A DNA stretch of 64,000 nt from Pectobacterium betavasculorum (GTDB taxonomy: Bacteria; Pseudomonadota; Gammaproteobacteria; Enterobacterales; Enterobacteriaceae): positions 1,302,001 to 1,366,000 of the forward strand of contig NZ_JQHM01000001.1 in the NCBI RefSeq assembly GCF_000749845.1, given 5' to 3'. Positions within the stretch are counted from its first letter, which is position 1. The number at the start of each line of letters is the position of its first letter. The notes beneath the pieces were generated by a model. It worked only from the letters and a program-made list of their open reading frames with translations, did not search any database and had not been told where the DNA came from. This document shows, one piece after another, positions 54,521-63,118 of the stretch. The translations under genes were made by a program, and so were the position numbers.

Positions 54521-56584
54521 ATGAGTAACGTAAAGAGCATTGTGATCTGGCTGCTGGTCGGCCTGGCGGGCGCCTTTTCGTTCGCCACGCTGGCGCTAAG
54601 CCGCGGTGAGCACGTCAATGCCGTATGGTTGGTTATCGCCGCGGTATCCTGTTACAGCATCGCCTATCGGTTTTACAGCCTGTTTATCGCCAAAAAAGTG
54701 TTTGAGCTAGACGATCGCCGACTGACCCCGGCAGAGCGTCATAACGACGGTCTGGATTACGTTCCTACCAATAAATGGGTGCTGTTCGGCCACCACTTCG
54801 CCGCCATTGCTGGTGCCGGTCCGCTGGTTGGGCCGATCCTCGCCGCCCAGATGGGGTTCCTCCCCGGTACGATCTGGATTCTGGTCGGCGTGATGCTGGC
54901 GGGTGCCGTGCAGGATTTCCTGGTGCTGTTTATCTCCACGCGTCGGGACGGACGTTCATTGGGTGAAATGGCGAAACAGGAACTGGGCACGTTTGCGGGT
55001 ATTATCACCATGCTCGGCGCTCTGGGCGTCATGATCATCATTCTTTCGGCGCTGGCGCTGGTGGTCGTTAAGGCACTGGCGGAAAGCCCGTGGGGATTGT
55101 TTACCATTGCTGCTACCATCCCTATCGCACTTTTCATGGGCGTTTACATGCGCTTTTTACGTCCGGGTAAAATCGCGGAAGTGTCCATCATCGGCTTTGT
55201 GCTGATGATGCTAGCGATTGTCTACGGCGGCAATATCGCCGCACATCCCTACTGGGGGCCGTTCTTCACGCTGAAAGGTACATCGCTTACCTGGGTACTG
55301 GTCATCTACGGCTTCGTTGCGTCAGTCCTGCCCGTCTGGCTGCTGCTGGCACCGCGTGATTATCTCTCTACATTCCTGAAAATCGGGGTCATTATCGGGT
55401 TAGCCTTCGGTATCGTGTTCGCGATGCCTGAAATGAAAATGCCCGCTGTTTCTCGTTTTATTGACGGCAGCGGACCCGTCTTCTCAGGCTCGCTGTTCCC
55501 CTTCCTGTTCATTACCATCGCCTGCGGCGCGATTTCCGGCTTCCACGCCCTTGTTTCCAGTGGCACCACGCCGAAGCTGGTTGAACGCGAGAGCCATATC
55601 CGCTTCATCGGCTATGGTGCAATGCTGATGGAATCCTTCGTGGCCATCATGGCGCTGATTTGTGCCTCGGTTATCGAACCGGGTATCTACTTCGCCATGA
55701 ACTCACCCGCTGCACTAATCGGTAGCACGGTTGAAAGTGCCTCACTGGCCATTAATAGCTGGGGGTTTGTGATTACCCCGCAGGAATTGAGCGCCATTGC
55801 CAATGACGTCGGCGAAGCCTCTATTCTTTCGCGCGCCGGTGGTGCGCCGACCTTCGCGGTGGGCATGGCCTATATCATCACGGAAATCTTTAACAGCCGG
55901 GCGATGATGGCATTTTGGTATCACTTCGCGATCCTGTTTGAAGCCCTATTCATTCTGACCGCCGTTGACGCCGGAACACGCGCCTGTCGCTTCATGGTGC
56001 AGGATTTGGTCGGTATTGCGATTCCAAGATTAGCTAACAGCCATTCCTGGATGGGGAACCTGGCCGGTACGACCGTTGCTGTAGCCGGTTGGGGGTTCTT
56101 CGTGTATCAAGGCGTGATCGACCCGTTGGGCGGTATCAACACGCTATGGCCGCTGTTCGGTATCGGTAACCAGATGCTGGCCTCGATGGCGCTGATTCTC
56201 GGCACCGTGGTGTTGTTTAAGATGAAGAAACAGCGCTATGCGTGGGTGACTATCGTCCCTACCGTATGGCTGTTTATTACATCGATGACGGCGGGTTGGC
56301 AGAAAATCTTCCATGAGAAACCGAGCATCGGCTTTCTGGCTCAGGCAAAACGCTTCGCGGCGGGTATTGAACAGAACACGCTGATCGCACCAGCAAAATC
56401 GATTAAAGACATGGAAACCATCGTCTTCAGTAACCAAATTAACGCCGCACTGTGCGGGTTCTTCATGCTGGTGGCAGTGACAATGCTGGTTTCCGCATTC
56501 TTCGTCATTCGTCGTGCACTCAACAGCAATGTCCCAACGGCAAGAGAGACGCCGATTGTCTTACGGGACGGCGCTCAGCCTTAA
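54521..56584 (+). CDS. cstA: CstA-family transporter (peptide or pyruvate uptake)
   Basis: A 687-residue inner-membrane protein with some 16-18 hydrophobic segments. Family blocks include RHNDGLDYVPTNKWVLFGHH, FAAIAGAGPLVGPILAAQMG and HALVSSGTTPKLVERE, then GGINTLWPLFGIGNQMLA near the end. E. coli has two members, CstA (peptides, also pyruvate) and BtsT (pyruvate). This protein has features of both and I cannot separate them. I start at the ATG at 54521 (MSNVKSIVIWLL) with AAGGAG eight bases upstream; the frame stays open upstream into the ERIC element. No regulator is adjacent. Confidence 0.9.
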   Translation: MSNVKSIVIWLLVGLAGAFSFATLALSRGEHVNAVWLVIAAVSCYSIAYRFYSLFIAKKVFELDDRRLTPAERHNDGLDYVPTNKWVLFGHHFAAIAGAGPLVGPILAAQMGFLPGTIWILVGVMLAGAVQDFLVLFISTRRDGRSLGEMAKQELGTFAGIITMLGALGVMIIILSALALVVVKALAESPWGLFTIAATIPIALFMGVYMRFLRPGKIAEVSIIGFVLMMLAIVYGGNIAAHPYWGPFFTLKGTSLTWVLVIYGFVASVLPVWLLLAPRDYLSTFLKIGVIIGLAFGIVFAMPEMKMPAVSRFIDGSGPVFSGSLFPFLFITIACGAISGFHALVSSGTTPKLVERESHIRFIGYGAMLMESFVAIMALICASVIEPGIYFAMNSPAALIGSTVESASLAINSWGFVITPQELSAIANDVGEASILSRAGGAPTFAVGMAYIITEIFNSRAMMAFWYHFAILFEALFILTAVDAGTRACRFMVQDLVGIAIPRLANSHSWMGNLAGTTVAVAGWGFFVYQGVIDPLGGINTLWPLFGIGNQMLASMALILGTVVLFKMKKQRYAWVTIVPTVWLFITSMTAGWQKIFHEKPSIGFLAQAKRFAAGIEQNTLIAPAKSIKDMETIVFSNQINAALCGFFMLVAVTMLVSAFFVIRRALNSNVPTARETPIVLRDGAQP

Positions 56585-56606
56585 ACGTCATCGGCATATA
56601 TTCTTC

Positions 56607-56634
56607 AATCCCTCCCGCGTGGAGGGATTTTTTT
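56607..56634 (+). terminator. Terminator of the CstA-family gene
   Basis: Stem AATCCCTCC / GGAGGGATT with a five-base loop, running into seven T residues, 22 bp after the stop. Confidence 0.9.
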
Positions 56635-56703
56635 AATCAAAGATAACGTTTTAGGGGATTAGAGTTGAATTCGTGCAGTTTAGGCGCGACGACATGTGAC
56701 TCA

Positions 56704-56728
56704 AACGACGCAACGGCGTTGCGTCGTT
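56704..56728 (-). terminator. Hairpin after the ribulose-phosphate epimerase gene
   Basis: A perfect 11-bp stem AACGACGCAAC / GTTGCGTCGTT with the loop GGC, 29 bp past the minus-strand stop. No T tract is present, so termination is uncertain. Confidence 0.5.
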
Positions 56729-56757
56729 GAGGTAAACCGAAGAGGAACTACTGAAGT

Positions 56758-57453
56758 TTACTGCCCGTAATACGCGTTTTTACCGTGTTTGCGTAAATAG
56801 TGTTTATCCAACAGTGTTTGCTGCATCTCACCCAGCTGAGGTGTTAGCTGGCGCGAGAAAATTCCCATGTAGGCAAGCTCTTCCAGAACCACAGCATTGT
56901 GCACAGCGTTATCGGCATCTTTGCCCCACGCAAAGGGGCCATGCGAATTAACCAATACAGCAGGGATATCCACCGGAGAAATGCCGCGCTGGCGGAAAGT
57001 TTCGACGATCACCGTTCCCGTATCCCATTCATAGCGGCCATTTATTTCTTCATCCGTCATCAGGCGAGTACAGGGAATGGCGCCATAAAAATAGTCCGCA
57101 TGCGTCGTACCCCAGGCGGGGATGTCTTTACCGGCCTGCGCCCAAATCGTGGCATGGCGAGAATGGGTATGCACAATACCGCCAATATCAGCAAACTCCA
57201 GATATAACACACGGTGAGTATCGGTATCTGACGACGGCTTCTTCGTCCCCTCGATTACTTTTCCACTTTCCAGCTCGACGACAACCATATCCTCCAGCGT
57301 CATGGCCGAATACTCCACGCCGGAAGGTTTGATCACCATCAGGCCGCGCTGCCGATCTACCGCACTGACATTTCCCCAAGTGAACGTCACCAGATGGTGC
57401 TGCGGCAAGGCCAGATTGGCTTCCAACACCTGTTTTTTTAGCGTTTCTAACAT
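56758..57453 (-). CDS. araD: L-ribulose-5-phosphate 4-epimerase
   Basis: A 231-residue class II aldolase-like epimerase that converts L-ribulose 5-phosphate to D-xylulose 5-phosphate, feeding the pentose phosphate pathway. The zinc ligands are His95 and His97 in IVHTHSRH and His171 in [10 protein letters not shown]; Asp76 in KPSSDT and the THADYFYG segment are also kept. The family has three close enterobacterial members (AraD, SgbE, UlaF). Details such as [10 protein letters not shown] and [17 protein letters not shown] look nearer to SgbE than to AraD. No araBA or other sugar gene is adjacent, so its pathway is not clear from context. Confidence 0.85.
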   Translation of the reverse strand: MLETLKKQVLEANLALPQHHLVTFTWGNVSAVDRQRGLMVIKPSGVEYSAMTLEDMVVVELESGKVIEGTKKPSSDTDTHRVLYLEFADIGGIVHTHSRHATIWAQAGKDIPAWGTTHADYFYGAIPCTRLMTDEEINGRYEWDTGTVIVETFRQRGISPVDIPAVLVNSHGPFAWGKDADNAVHNAVVLEELAYMGIFSRQLTPQLGEMQQTLLDKHYLRKHGKNAYYGQ

Positions 57454-57788
57454 AATCAGTCTCCCATCGGCGCGATGACACCATTCTCGCGGCCTGATGG
57501 GTTCGTCGCTATGGGCTAAATCGCTAAAGACCTAGCGGTGTTCTGCTATGGGAAAAAGAAAGAGACACCCCACAGAATTGGACAAAAAACAGCCAGCTTT
57601 ATCAATTATTGCTATCGTTAACATAACGCTGGGGAATTAAGAGTTTTTACCTGTTGCAGTTTTTTCCGATGATTATACTTGTCACCAAGCAGTAAAAGGT
57701 CAGTTCCTTTATTTAATACCGTAAAAAGTACGTTGTTCGATATTTTCCTCACAAGAAACGTGAGACTAAGAGCAGAAAGGGGAAGAAA
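57454..57788. promoter_or_regulatory. Divergent promoter region of araD-like gene and osmB
   Basis: A 335-bp region without a gene. A -10-like TATACT (57674-57679) stands 17 bp from a weak -35 CTGTTG (57651-57656), pointing to osmB. TAAGAGTTTTTACC just before that -35 matches the left half of an Rcs box only. CTCAC / GTGAG forms a small hairpin at 57748-57764 in the osmB leader. Confidence 0.35.
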
Positions 57789-58001
57789 ATGAAATTAAAC
57801 AAACGCGTTGCAACGGCCGCTCTGGCAATTACGCTTGCTGTTACGCTTGCGGGCTGTTCAAACATGTCAAAACGTGACCGCAATACTGCCATTGGTGCTG
57901 GTGCGGGGGCGGTAGGTGGAGCTATCTTGACGGATGGTGGAACATTAGGAACATTGGGCGGTGCCGCGATTGGTGGGCTGATTGGCCGTCAGGTCGATTA
58001 A
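57789..58001 (+). CDS. osmB: Osmotically inducible lipoprotein OsmB
   Basis: A 70-residue outer-membrane lipoprotein. The signal peptide ends in the lipobox TLAGC (cysteine at 23). The mature part is glycine-rich (AIGAGAGAVGGAILTDGGTL, then GGAAIGGLIGRQ), the glycine-zipper pattern of this family. In E. coli osmB responds to osmotic stress, stationary phase and the Rcs system; its molecular role is unclear. AGAAAGGGG precedes the ATG. It converges on yciH with a shared terminator. Confidence 0.96.
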   Translation: MKLNKRVATAALAITLAVTLAGCSNMSKRDRNTAIGAGAGAVGGAILTDGGTLGTLGGAAIGGLIGRQVD

Positions 58002-58013
58002 TAACGAATTTAT

Positions 58014-58045
58014 AGCAGCAGGTTCACGGGAGTAAACCTGCTGCT
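58014..58045. terminator. Terminator between osmB and yciH
   Basis: An 11-bp perfect stem AGCAGCAGGTT / AACCTGCTGCT with a ten-base loop, followed by TT on the plus strand. It sits centrally between two convergent stops and can serve both. Confidence 0.75.
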
Positions 58046-58051
58046 TTATAC

Positions 58052-58381
58052 TTAGCCACCAGCCAGCCTAACCTTCATGCCTTTCGCTTCCAGAAGCTGT
58101 TTTAGCAGGTCGCGCTTGTCTCCCTGAATTTCGATTACGCCTTCTTTCACCGATCCGCCGCAGCCGCATTTTTTCTTCAATTCCGCAGCCAGCTTATTCA
58201 ACTCAACATCGTCAAGATCGAGACCGCTAATCAGGCATACGCCCTTCCCTTTGCGTCCACTCGTCTGACGCTGGATGCGCACGATACCATCGCCCTTCGG
58301 TCGAACGATTTTTTCGTCTTCCGGCGTAATTCGCCCGGTTTCTGTAGAGTAAACCAGTTGACTGTTCTTATCATGATTCAT
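58052..58381 (-). CDS. yciH: YciH, SUI1/eIF1-like protein
   Basis: A 109-residue homologue of eukaryotic initiation factor eIF1. The SUI1 domain covers residues 30-105, with [17 protein letters not shown] and the cysteine pair [13 protein letters not shown], ending in [20 protein letters not shown]. In vitro work on E. coli YciH points to a role in start-site discrimination or ribosome inhibition under stress. It overlaps pyrF by 4 bp and is translated after it. Confidence 0.95.
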   Translation of the reverse strand: MNHDKNSQLVYSTETGRITPEDEKIVRPKGDGIVRIQRQTSGRKGKGVCLISGLDLDDVELNKLAAELKKKCGCGGSVKEGVIEIQGDKRDLLKQLLEAKGMKVRLAGG

Positions 58382-59121
58382 GATGCAGAACCATTTAACA
58401 GCGACGCGCGAATATCACGCAGCGTCTGAGCCGGATCGGACGATTGGGTGATCGGACGCCCAATCACCATGTAATCCACACCCGCCTGCTGTGCCTGAAT
58501 CGGCGTCATAATACGGCGCTGATCGCCAACGTCACTGCCTGCGGGGCGAATACCCGGCGTGATCAGCTTAAATACCTGCCCACATACCTGCTTCAACCGT
58601 TGCGCTTCATGTGCGGAACACACCACGCCATCCAGCCCGCTATTATGGGTTAGCACAGCCAGTCTTTCCGCATGCTCCGCTGGGCTAACGGTAATGCCAA
58701 GCCCACGTAGATCGTCTTCGTCCATGCTGGTTAGCACAGTTACGGCAATCAGCAACGGTGCACCTTTACCAAACGGCACCAGCGCTTCTTTCGCCGCAGC
58801 CATCATGCGTGAACCGCCACTGGCATGGACATTGACCATCCACACGCCAAGATCGGCGGCTGCCGCTACGGCATGTGCAACGGTGTTGGGGATATCGTGG
58901 AATTTCAGATCGAGAAACACATCAAAACCGCGCTGTTGTAACGTCTGCACGAACTGGGGGCCAAATAAAGTAAACATCTCTTTGCCAACCTTCAATCGGC
59001 AATCCTGCGGATCGATACGGTCAACAAACGCCAGTGCGGCATCCTGACTGGCGTAGTCCAACGCGACCACAATTGAGGATGATACCGTTTGATTTTTTTG
59101 CTGTAGATTCTCGTTTTTCAT
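58378..59121 (-). CDS. pyrF: Orotidine 5'-phosphate decarboxylase
   Basis: A 247-residue enzyme for the last step of UMP synthesis. Active-site blocks are [34 protein letters not shown] (catalytic Lys and Asp) and [18 protein letters not shown] (phosphate site). The pyrF-yciH overlap is the same as in E. coli. A 181-bp gap without a recognised feature separates it from lapB. Confidence 0.97.
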   Translation of the reverse strand: MKNENLQQKNQTVSSSIVVALDYASQDAALAFVDRIDPQDCRLKVGKEMFTLFGPQFVQTLQQRGFDVFLDLKFHDIPNTVAHAVAAAADLGVWMVNVHASGGSRMMAAAKEALVPFGKGAPLLIAVTVLTSMDEDDLRGLGITVSPAEHAERLAVLTHNSGLDGVVCSAHEAQRLKQVCGQVFKLITPGIRPAGSDVGDQRRIMTPIQAQQAGVDYMVIGRPITQSSDPAQTLRDIRASLLNGSAS

Positions 59122-59302
59122 TCGTCACCCAGTTTCTTGCGAAGCCAAAATTCCCGCCGCATTCTACATCCCTCGCCCCCGAAATCCCAGCTACCTGAAG
59201 ACCAATACGATTAATGAAGCTGCTGAAATGGAAATCACACCCAATCTTTAGTATGTTGTAACTAAATTAGATTAAAGAATAACGACGAGATGCCGCGTGA
59301 AG

Positions 59303-60472
59303 CTACTGCCCGTCTAATCCACGGATCGGCTTCACGCTAGCCCAGGTACGACAGGAAGGACATTGCCAATAGAGTGATTGCGAAGTGAAGCCACATTTAC
59401 GGCAGTTGTAGCGCGGTTTGGTACGAATCTGTTCACCCACCATATCACGCAGTACCAAAAGGCTCTCTTTTGCACGACCGTCCTCCGCTTCATGCAGGTG
59501 AAAATCCATGAGGCGATGGAATACGCGCATCGTAGGGTGGCGTTGAAGCTGACGATTAATGTAGACCTGAGCAACCTCAGCCCCCTCTTCTCTTTCGAGA
59601 ATATCAGCCAGCATCAGTTCTGCCATCGCACCGGTATTTTCCTCAACACAGCGCTTGAGGAAATTCGCCCAATCCAGCGGCTTATCTAAATACTGATAGC
59701 ACTCTTGCAGCATCGGCAGCATTTCACTGACCAGTTCTTTATCCTGATCGAGAACCTGCCGCAGGGCTTCCACCGCGCGCGAATAATCCTGCTGCGCCAT
59801 GTAGATGCGCCCCATCATGATGGATGCACGAGCGCACTGGTTATCCGCCGCGGCCCCTTTCTTTAGAAGCGCTAACGCTTTATCCAGATCGTCACTGCCC
59901 ATTGCCAGTAGCGCCAACTCGCAATAAAAATGCGCAATTTCCACACGAAGCTGATCTTTTCCCATTTTGACCAGTTTTTCCGCAACATCAATTGCCGCCA
60001 GCCAGTCGCTGGTTGCCTGATGGATCTGCAATAGCTGCTGCAAAGCACTCCGACGAAAATCTTCTTCGTCCACCAGTTGCTTAAAAATCTCTTCGGCACG
60101 GTCATACAGCCCAGCAGCCATGTAGTCACGACCCAGTTGCTGCACCGCTAGCAGGCGTTGTTCAAAGGTTAACGATGCGCTTTCGGTCAGCGCCTGATGG
60201 ATGCGAATCGCCCGGTCAACTTCGCCACGCGAGCGAAACAGATTACCGAGCGTAAGGTGGGCTTCAAAGGTATTGCTGTCATCCTTGAGCATGTCGAGGA
60301 ATAGCTCCACCGCCTTATCCTGCTGGTTAGACAACAGAAAGTTAACCCCGGTGACATACTCACGGGACAGGCGGTTGGACTCCTGCTCTTTGTCCTGCTG
60401 AGCACTTCTGCGCCCCATGTACCAGCCGTACGCGGCGGCCACGGGCAGCAACAGAAACAGCAGTTCTAACAT
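59303..60472 (-). CDS. lapB: Lipopolysaccharide assembly protein LapB
   Basis: A 389-residue inner-membrane protein that helps the protease FtsH degrade LpxC and so sets the rate of lipid A synthesis. It has one N-terminal membrane helix (MLELLFLLLPVAAAYGWYMG), then a chain of TPR repeats from about 35 to 330. A C-terminal rubredoxin-type zinc knot follows, with CRKC and CPSC. The length equals that of E. coli LapB. It lies 12 bp after lapA in the same operon. Confidence 0.96.
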   Translation of the reverse strand: MLELLFLLLPVAAAYGWYMGRRSAQQDKEQESNRLSREYVTGVNFLLSNQQDKAVELFLDMLKDDSNTFEAHLTLGNLFRSRGEVDRAIRIHQALTESASLTFEQRLLAVQQLGRDYMAAGLYDRAEEIFKQLVDEEDFRRSALQQLLQIHQATSDWLAAIDVAEKLVKMGKDQLRVEIAHFYCELALLAMGSDDLDKALALLKKGAAADNQCARASIMMGRIYMAQQDYSRAVEALRQVLDQDKELVSEMLPMLQECYQYLDKPLDWANFLKRCVEENTGAMAELMLADILEREEGAEVAQVYINRQLQRHPTMRVFHRLMDFHLHEAEDGRAKESLLVLRDMVGEQIRTKPRYNCRKCGFTSQSLYWQCPSCRTWASVKPIRGLDGQ

Positions 60473-60484
60473 AGAGAGAATTCC

Positions 60485-60790
60485 TTAGTGGGTGACCGTC
60501 TGCACTGGCGCCACATTCTCCTCAGATGAGGTAGAAAGCTGTTGTTCCAGACGCTTGATTTTACGTTGTGCACGGCCAAGCGCAATGCGCTGACGCAGAT
60601 AAAACAGACCACAGATAACCCAGCCAAGGACAAAGCCCAAGGCAAACAACGTGGCGAGCAGCGTGGAGATACGATAATCCCCCTGAGCCAGCAGGTAGTT
60701 AAATGTCACAACCTGATCGTTGTGCGCACCCAGTGTGACAGAAATGATGAATATCGCCAGCACGAGTAAAAAAATCAGCAAATATTTCAC
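60485..60790 (-). CDS. lapA: Lipopolysaccharide assembly protein LapA
   Basis: A 101-residue inner-membrane protein with two hydrophobic segments (LLIFLLVLAIFIISVTLG and LLATLFALGFVLGWVICGLF) and a charged coiled-coil tail (GRAQRKIKRLEQQL). It works with LapB in control of lipopolysaccharide synthesis. It is first in the lapAB pair and divergent from the SorC-type regulator gene. Confidence 0.95.
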   Translation of the reverse strand: MKYLLIFLLVLAIFIISVTLGAHNDQVVTFNYLLAQGDYRISTLLATLFALGFVLGWVICGLFYLRQRIALGRAQRKIKRLEQQLSTSSEENVAPVQTVTH

Positions 60791-60974
60791 ATTGTCCTTC
60801 CTGTGATATCCAATAAGCGGATGAATTATGCCAAATTTTGGCGATAAACCCCATTAAATTACCATGTCCGGCGGGGACAGGGAAATCAAGAAACATACTC
60901 CACTGCCGTCTGCGCTTGTTATTTATTCTGTGCTGAATAAAAATGACAACAGCATGCCAGCAAGGGGAAAAGTC

Positions 60975-61919
60975 ATGTCAAAGCAGGACGAACAGCGATT
61001 ATTAGTCAAGATCGCTACGCTCTATTATAGCGAAGGGATGAAACAAGCAGAAATTGCCGCGTCACTTCATTTGTCACAGTCTTTTGTCTCGCGCGCGATC
61101 GCTCGCAGTGTTAAAGAAGGTGTGGTCAAAATCAGCGTAATTCAACCCCCGAACATGTTTATGCGGCTGGAGTCCGCCATCCAGAAACGCTACGGCATCG
61201 ATCAGGCTATCGTTGTGGATGTCGCCGACAACGCCACGCTGACGCAAATTAAGCAGGCGATTGGCTCTGCCGCCGCGCACTATGTCCAAACCAGTATCCG
61301 CTCTGACGATCTGGTCGGTATTTCATCCTGGAGCAGCACGTTACGGGCGATGGTGGACAGTCTGCACCCACAAAGTGTGAAAGCACAGGGCGTGATCCAA
61401 CTGTTGGGCGGCGTGGGGCCAAACGGCAATGTACAGGCGACAATCCTGACACAAACGCTGGCCAACCAATTAAGTTGTCCGGCCTATCTCTTACCCGCAC
61501 AGAGTATTGAGCGTTCGGTGGAAGATCGCGCCCGTTTGGTGACCAGCGATGAGGTTTCCAGCGTAGTCGACAAATTCAGCGAAGTGAGTCTGGCACTTGT
61601 GGGCATCGGCGTACTGGAACCGTCACAATTGCTGAAAAACTCCGGTAATTATTATCAAGAAGCGATGCTGCAACAGTTGGCGGAACGCGGTGCCGTGGGT
61701 GATTTGTGCTTGCATTATTACAATGCGAAAGGCGAGCCAGTATTGCAAGATGATGAGGATCCGGTAATTGGCATGGCGCTGCAACAGTTGCGACAGTGTC
61801 CACGTGTGGTGGCGTTGGCGGGCGGTGTCGAAAAAAGCGCAGCGATTCGCGGCGCATTAGTCGGCCACTATATTGATGTCTTGATTACCGATCAATTAAC
61901 CGCTGAGACGTTGATCTAA
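60975..61919 (+). CDS. SorC/DeoR-type sugar-binding transcriptional regulator
   Basis: A 314-residue regulator. The helix-turn-helix is KQAEIAASLHLSQSFVSRAI, and the sugar-phosphate-binding domain follows from about residue 55, with VGISSWSSTLRAM and VALAGGVEKSAAIRGAL. I start at MSKQDEQRLLVKIA (60975) with GGGG seven bases upstream; the frame stays open 37 codons further back. It converges on the isomerase gene and most likely controls the isomerase-kinase genes to its right. The inducer is unknown. Confidence 0.88.
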   Translation: MSKQDEQRLLVKIATLYYSEGMKQAEIAASLHLSQSFVSRAIARSVKEGVVKISVIQPPNMFMRLESAIQKRYGIDQAIVVDVADNATLTQIKQAIGSAAAHYVQTSIRSDDLVGISSWSSTLRAMVDSLHPQSVKAQGVIQLLGGVGPNGNVQATILTQTLANQLSCPAYLLPAQSIERSVEDRARLVTSDEVSSVVDKFSEVSLALVGIGVLEPSQLLKNSGNYYQEAMLQQLAERGAVGDLCLHYYNAKGEPVLQDDEDPVIGMALQQLRQCPRVVALAGGVEKSAAIRGALVGHYIDVLITDQLTAETLI

Positions 61920-61953
61920 CGTACTCAGCCCTCGTGGTGAGCAATAAGAGTAA

Positions 61954-61992
61954 CGTCAGGCGCGGAATGCTTCTCCTGCTCCGTGCCTGACG
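61954..61992. terminator. Hairpin between convergent regulator and isomerase genes
   Basis: Stem CGTCAGGC / GCCTGACG extended by CGGA / TCCG, in the 86-bp gap. No T tract on either strand. Confidence 0.55.
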
Positions 61993-62005
61993 AATCGTGG
62001 CGTGA

Positions 62006-63004
62006 TTACTCGTTAACGTTAATGGATGACAGCAGCGCGTCCTGCACAATCCGCTGCGCCTGTAACGGGTTTTGCGCTTCCTGCGCCGCCTGAAGTGCTG
62101 GGATATCCAGTTTGTCCAGCGCACGATAGATGTGCTTCAGGAAACGGATGGACAGTTGCGCCGCTTCAACATGGTTCTCACGGAATGGGAACTGATCGAG
62201 CTGCCAGACGCCCTGCCAGTTGTTGATTTTCAGCACGTAGAAGAATTCGAAGATCTCGGTCATGTGCACCGTGCCAACGACCAAATCGTCATCCCAACCG
62301 CGCAGGTTGTCGTTCACATCCATGCCGAACAGCCGACCGCGATCGATAATCAACTGGGCAGAATCGGCCGGTGATTCTCCGCCATACAGCGCATGCCCGA
62401 AGTCCAGCAGCACGCCGACATTATCCAGTCCGATGTCTTCAATACCCAGCAGCGTTCTCGCAGCGGAATCCCAGGTCATTTTTACACGCGGTTCACGCGG
62501 TTTGTATTCGATGGCGAATTTCACATCGGGGTTAGCCCCTGCCAGATCGCGCATGCCGTCAACAGCAAGCTTCCACAGATTTTTATGGCTGACCTGAAAC
62601 GGATAATCCCAGCCATCTTGCCCCGGCCAGACTTTGACATAATTCGCACCTAATTCACGCACAATGCCAGCAGATTCGTGCATCAGTTCAAACGCCGCAG
62701 CACGAGCCGCCGGATCGGGGTTGGTGAAGGCGCCACGCGACCACTTTTGCAGGTAAATTTCCGGCGTGATGCCAATCGCTTTCAACCCTGCATCCTTCAG
62801 TGCATCTTTCACTTCGCTTAGCGTGACGCCCGGCGTGAAGGGATAAGGCAGATCGACATACGATAGCTCGCCGACCTCTTTCGCCGCGTTGATCTGATCG
62901 ATCGTGCTCAATGCCGGGCCGTAGCCGTCCACCGCGTAGCGGTCGATATAATTCGCAAAATGCCACAAACCGGCACCAAATTCAGGGTAGTTATACGTTG
63001 CCAT
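62006..63004 (-). CDS. Xylose isomerase-like TIM-barrel protein
   Basis: A 332-residue protein of the AP-endonuclease-2/xylose isomerase-like superfamily. Likely metal ligands are Glu166 in [10 protein letters not shown], Asp201 and His204 in [11 protein letters not shown], and Asp229 in [26 protein letters not shown] at the start is characteristic of sugar isomerases rather than DNA repair enzymes. The FGGY kinase gene lies 114 bp upstream on the same strand and a SorC regulator converges from the other side. That trio suggests aldose-to-ketose isomerisation followed by phosphorylation. The substrate cannot be read from sequence; D-apiose is one possibility. Confidence 0.85.
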   Translation of the reverse strand: MATYNYPEFGAGLWHFANYIDRYAVDGYGPALSTIDQINAAKEVGELSYVDLPYPFTPGVTLSEVKDALKDAGLKAIGITPEIYLQKWSRGAFTNPDPAARAAAFELMHESAGIVRELGANYVKVWPGQDGWDYPFQVSHKNLWKLAVDGMRDLAGANPDVKFAIEYKPREPRVKMTWDSAARTLLGIEDIGLDNVGVLLDFGHALYGGESPADSAQLIIDRGRLFGMDVNDNLRGWDDDLVVGTVHMTEIFEFFYVLKINNWQGVWQLDQFPFRENHVEAAQLSIRFLKHIYRALDKLDIPALQAAQEAQNPLQAQRIVQDALLSSINVNE

Positions 63005-63118
63005 AATAAAGTCACCTCATTGATTTATAGAGTATTGAGCTGCTTATCTTTCTTGCGCATCGGATAGGTTCTTACTGCTAACATTTCCTACGGTTAAAAA
63101 CTTCTTACCTTAAAATAA

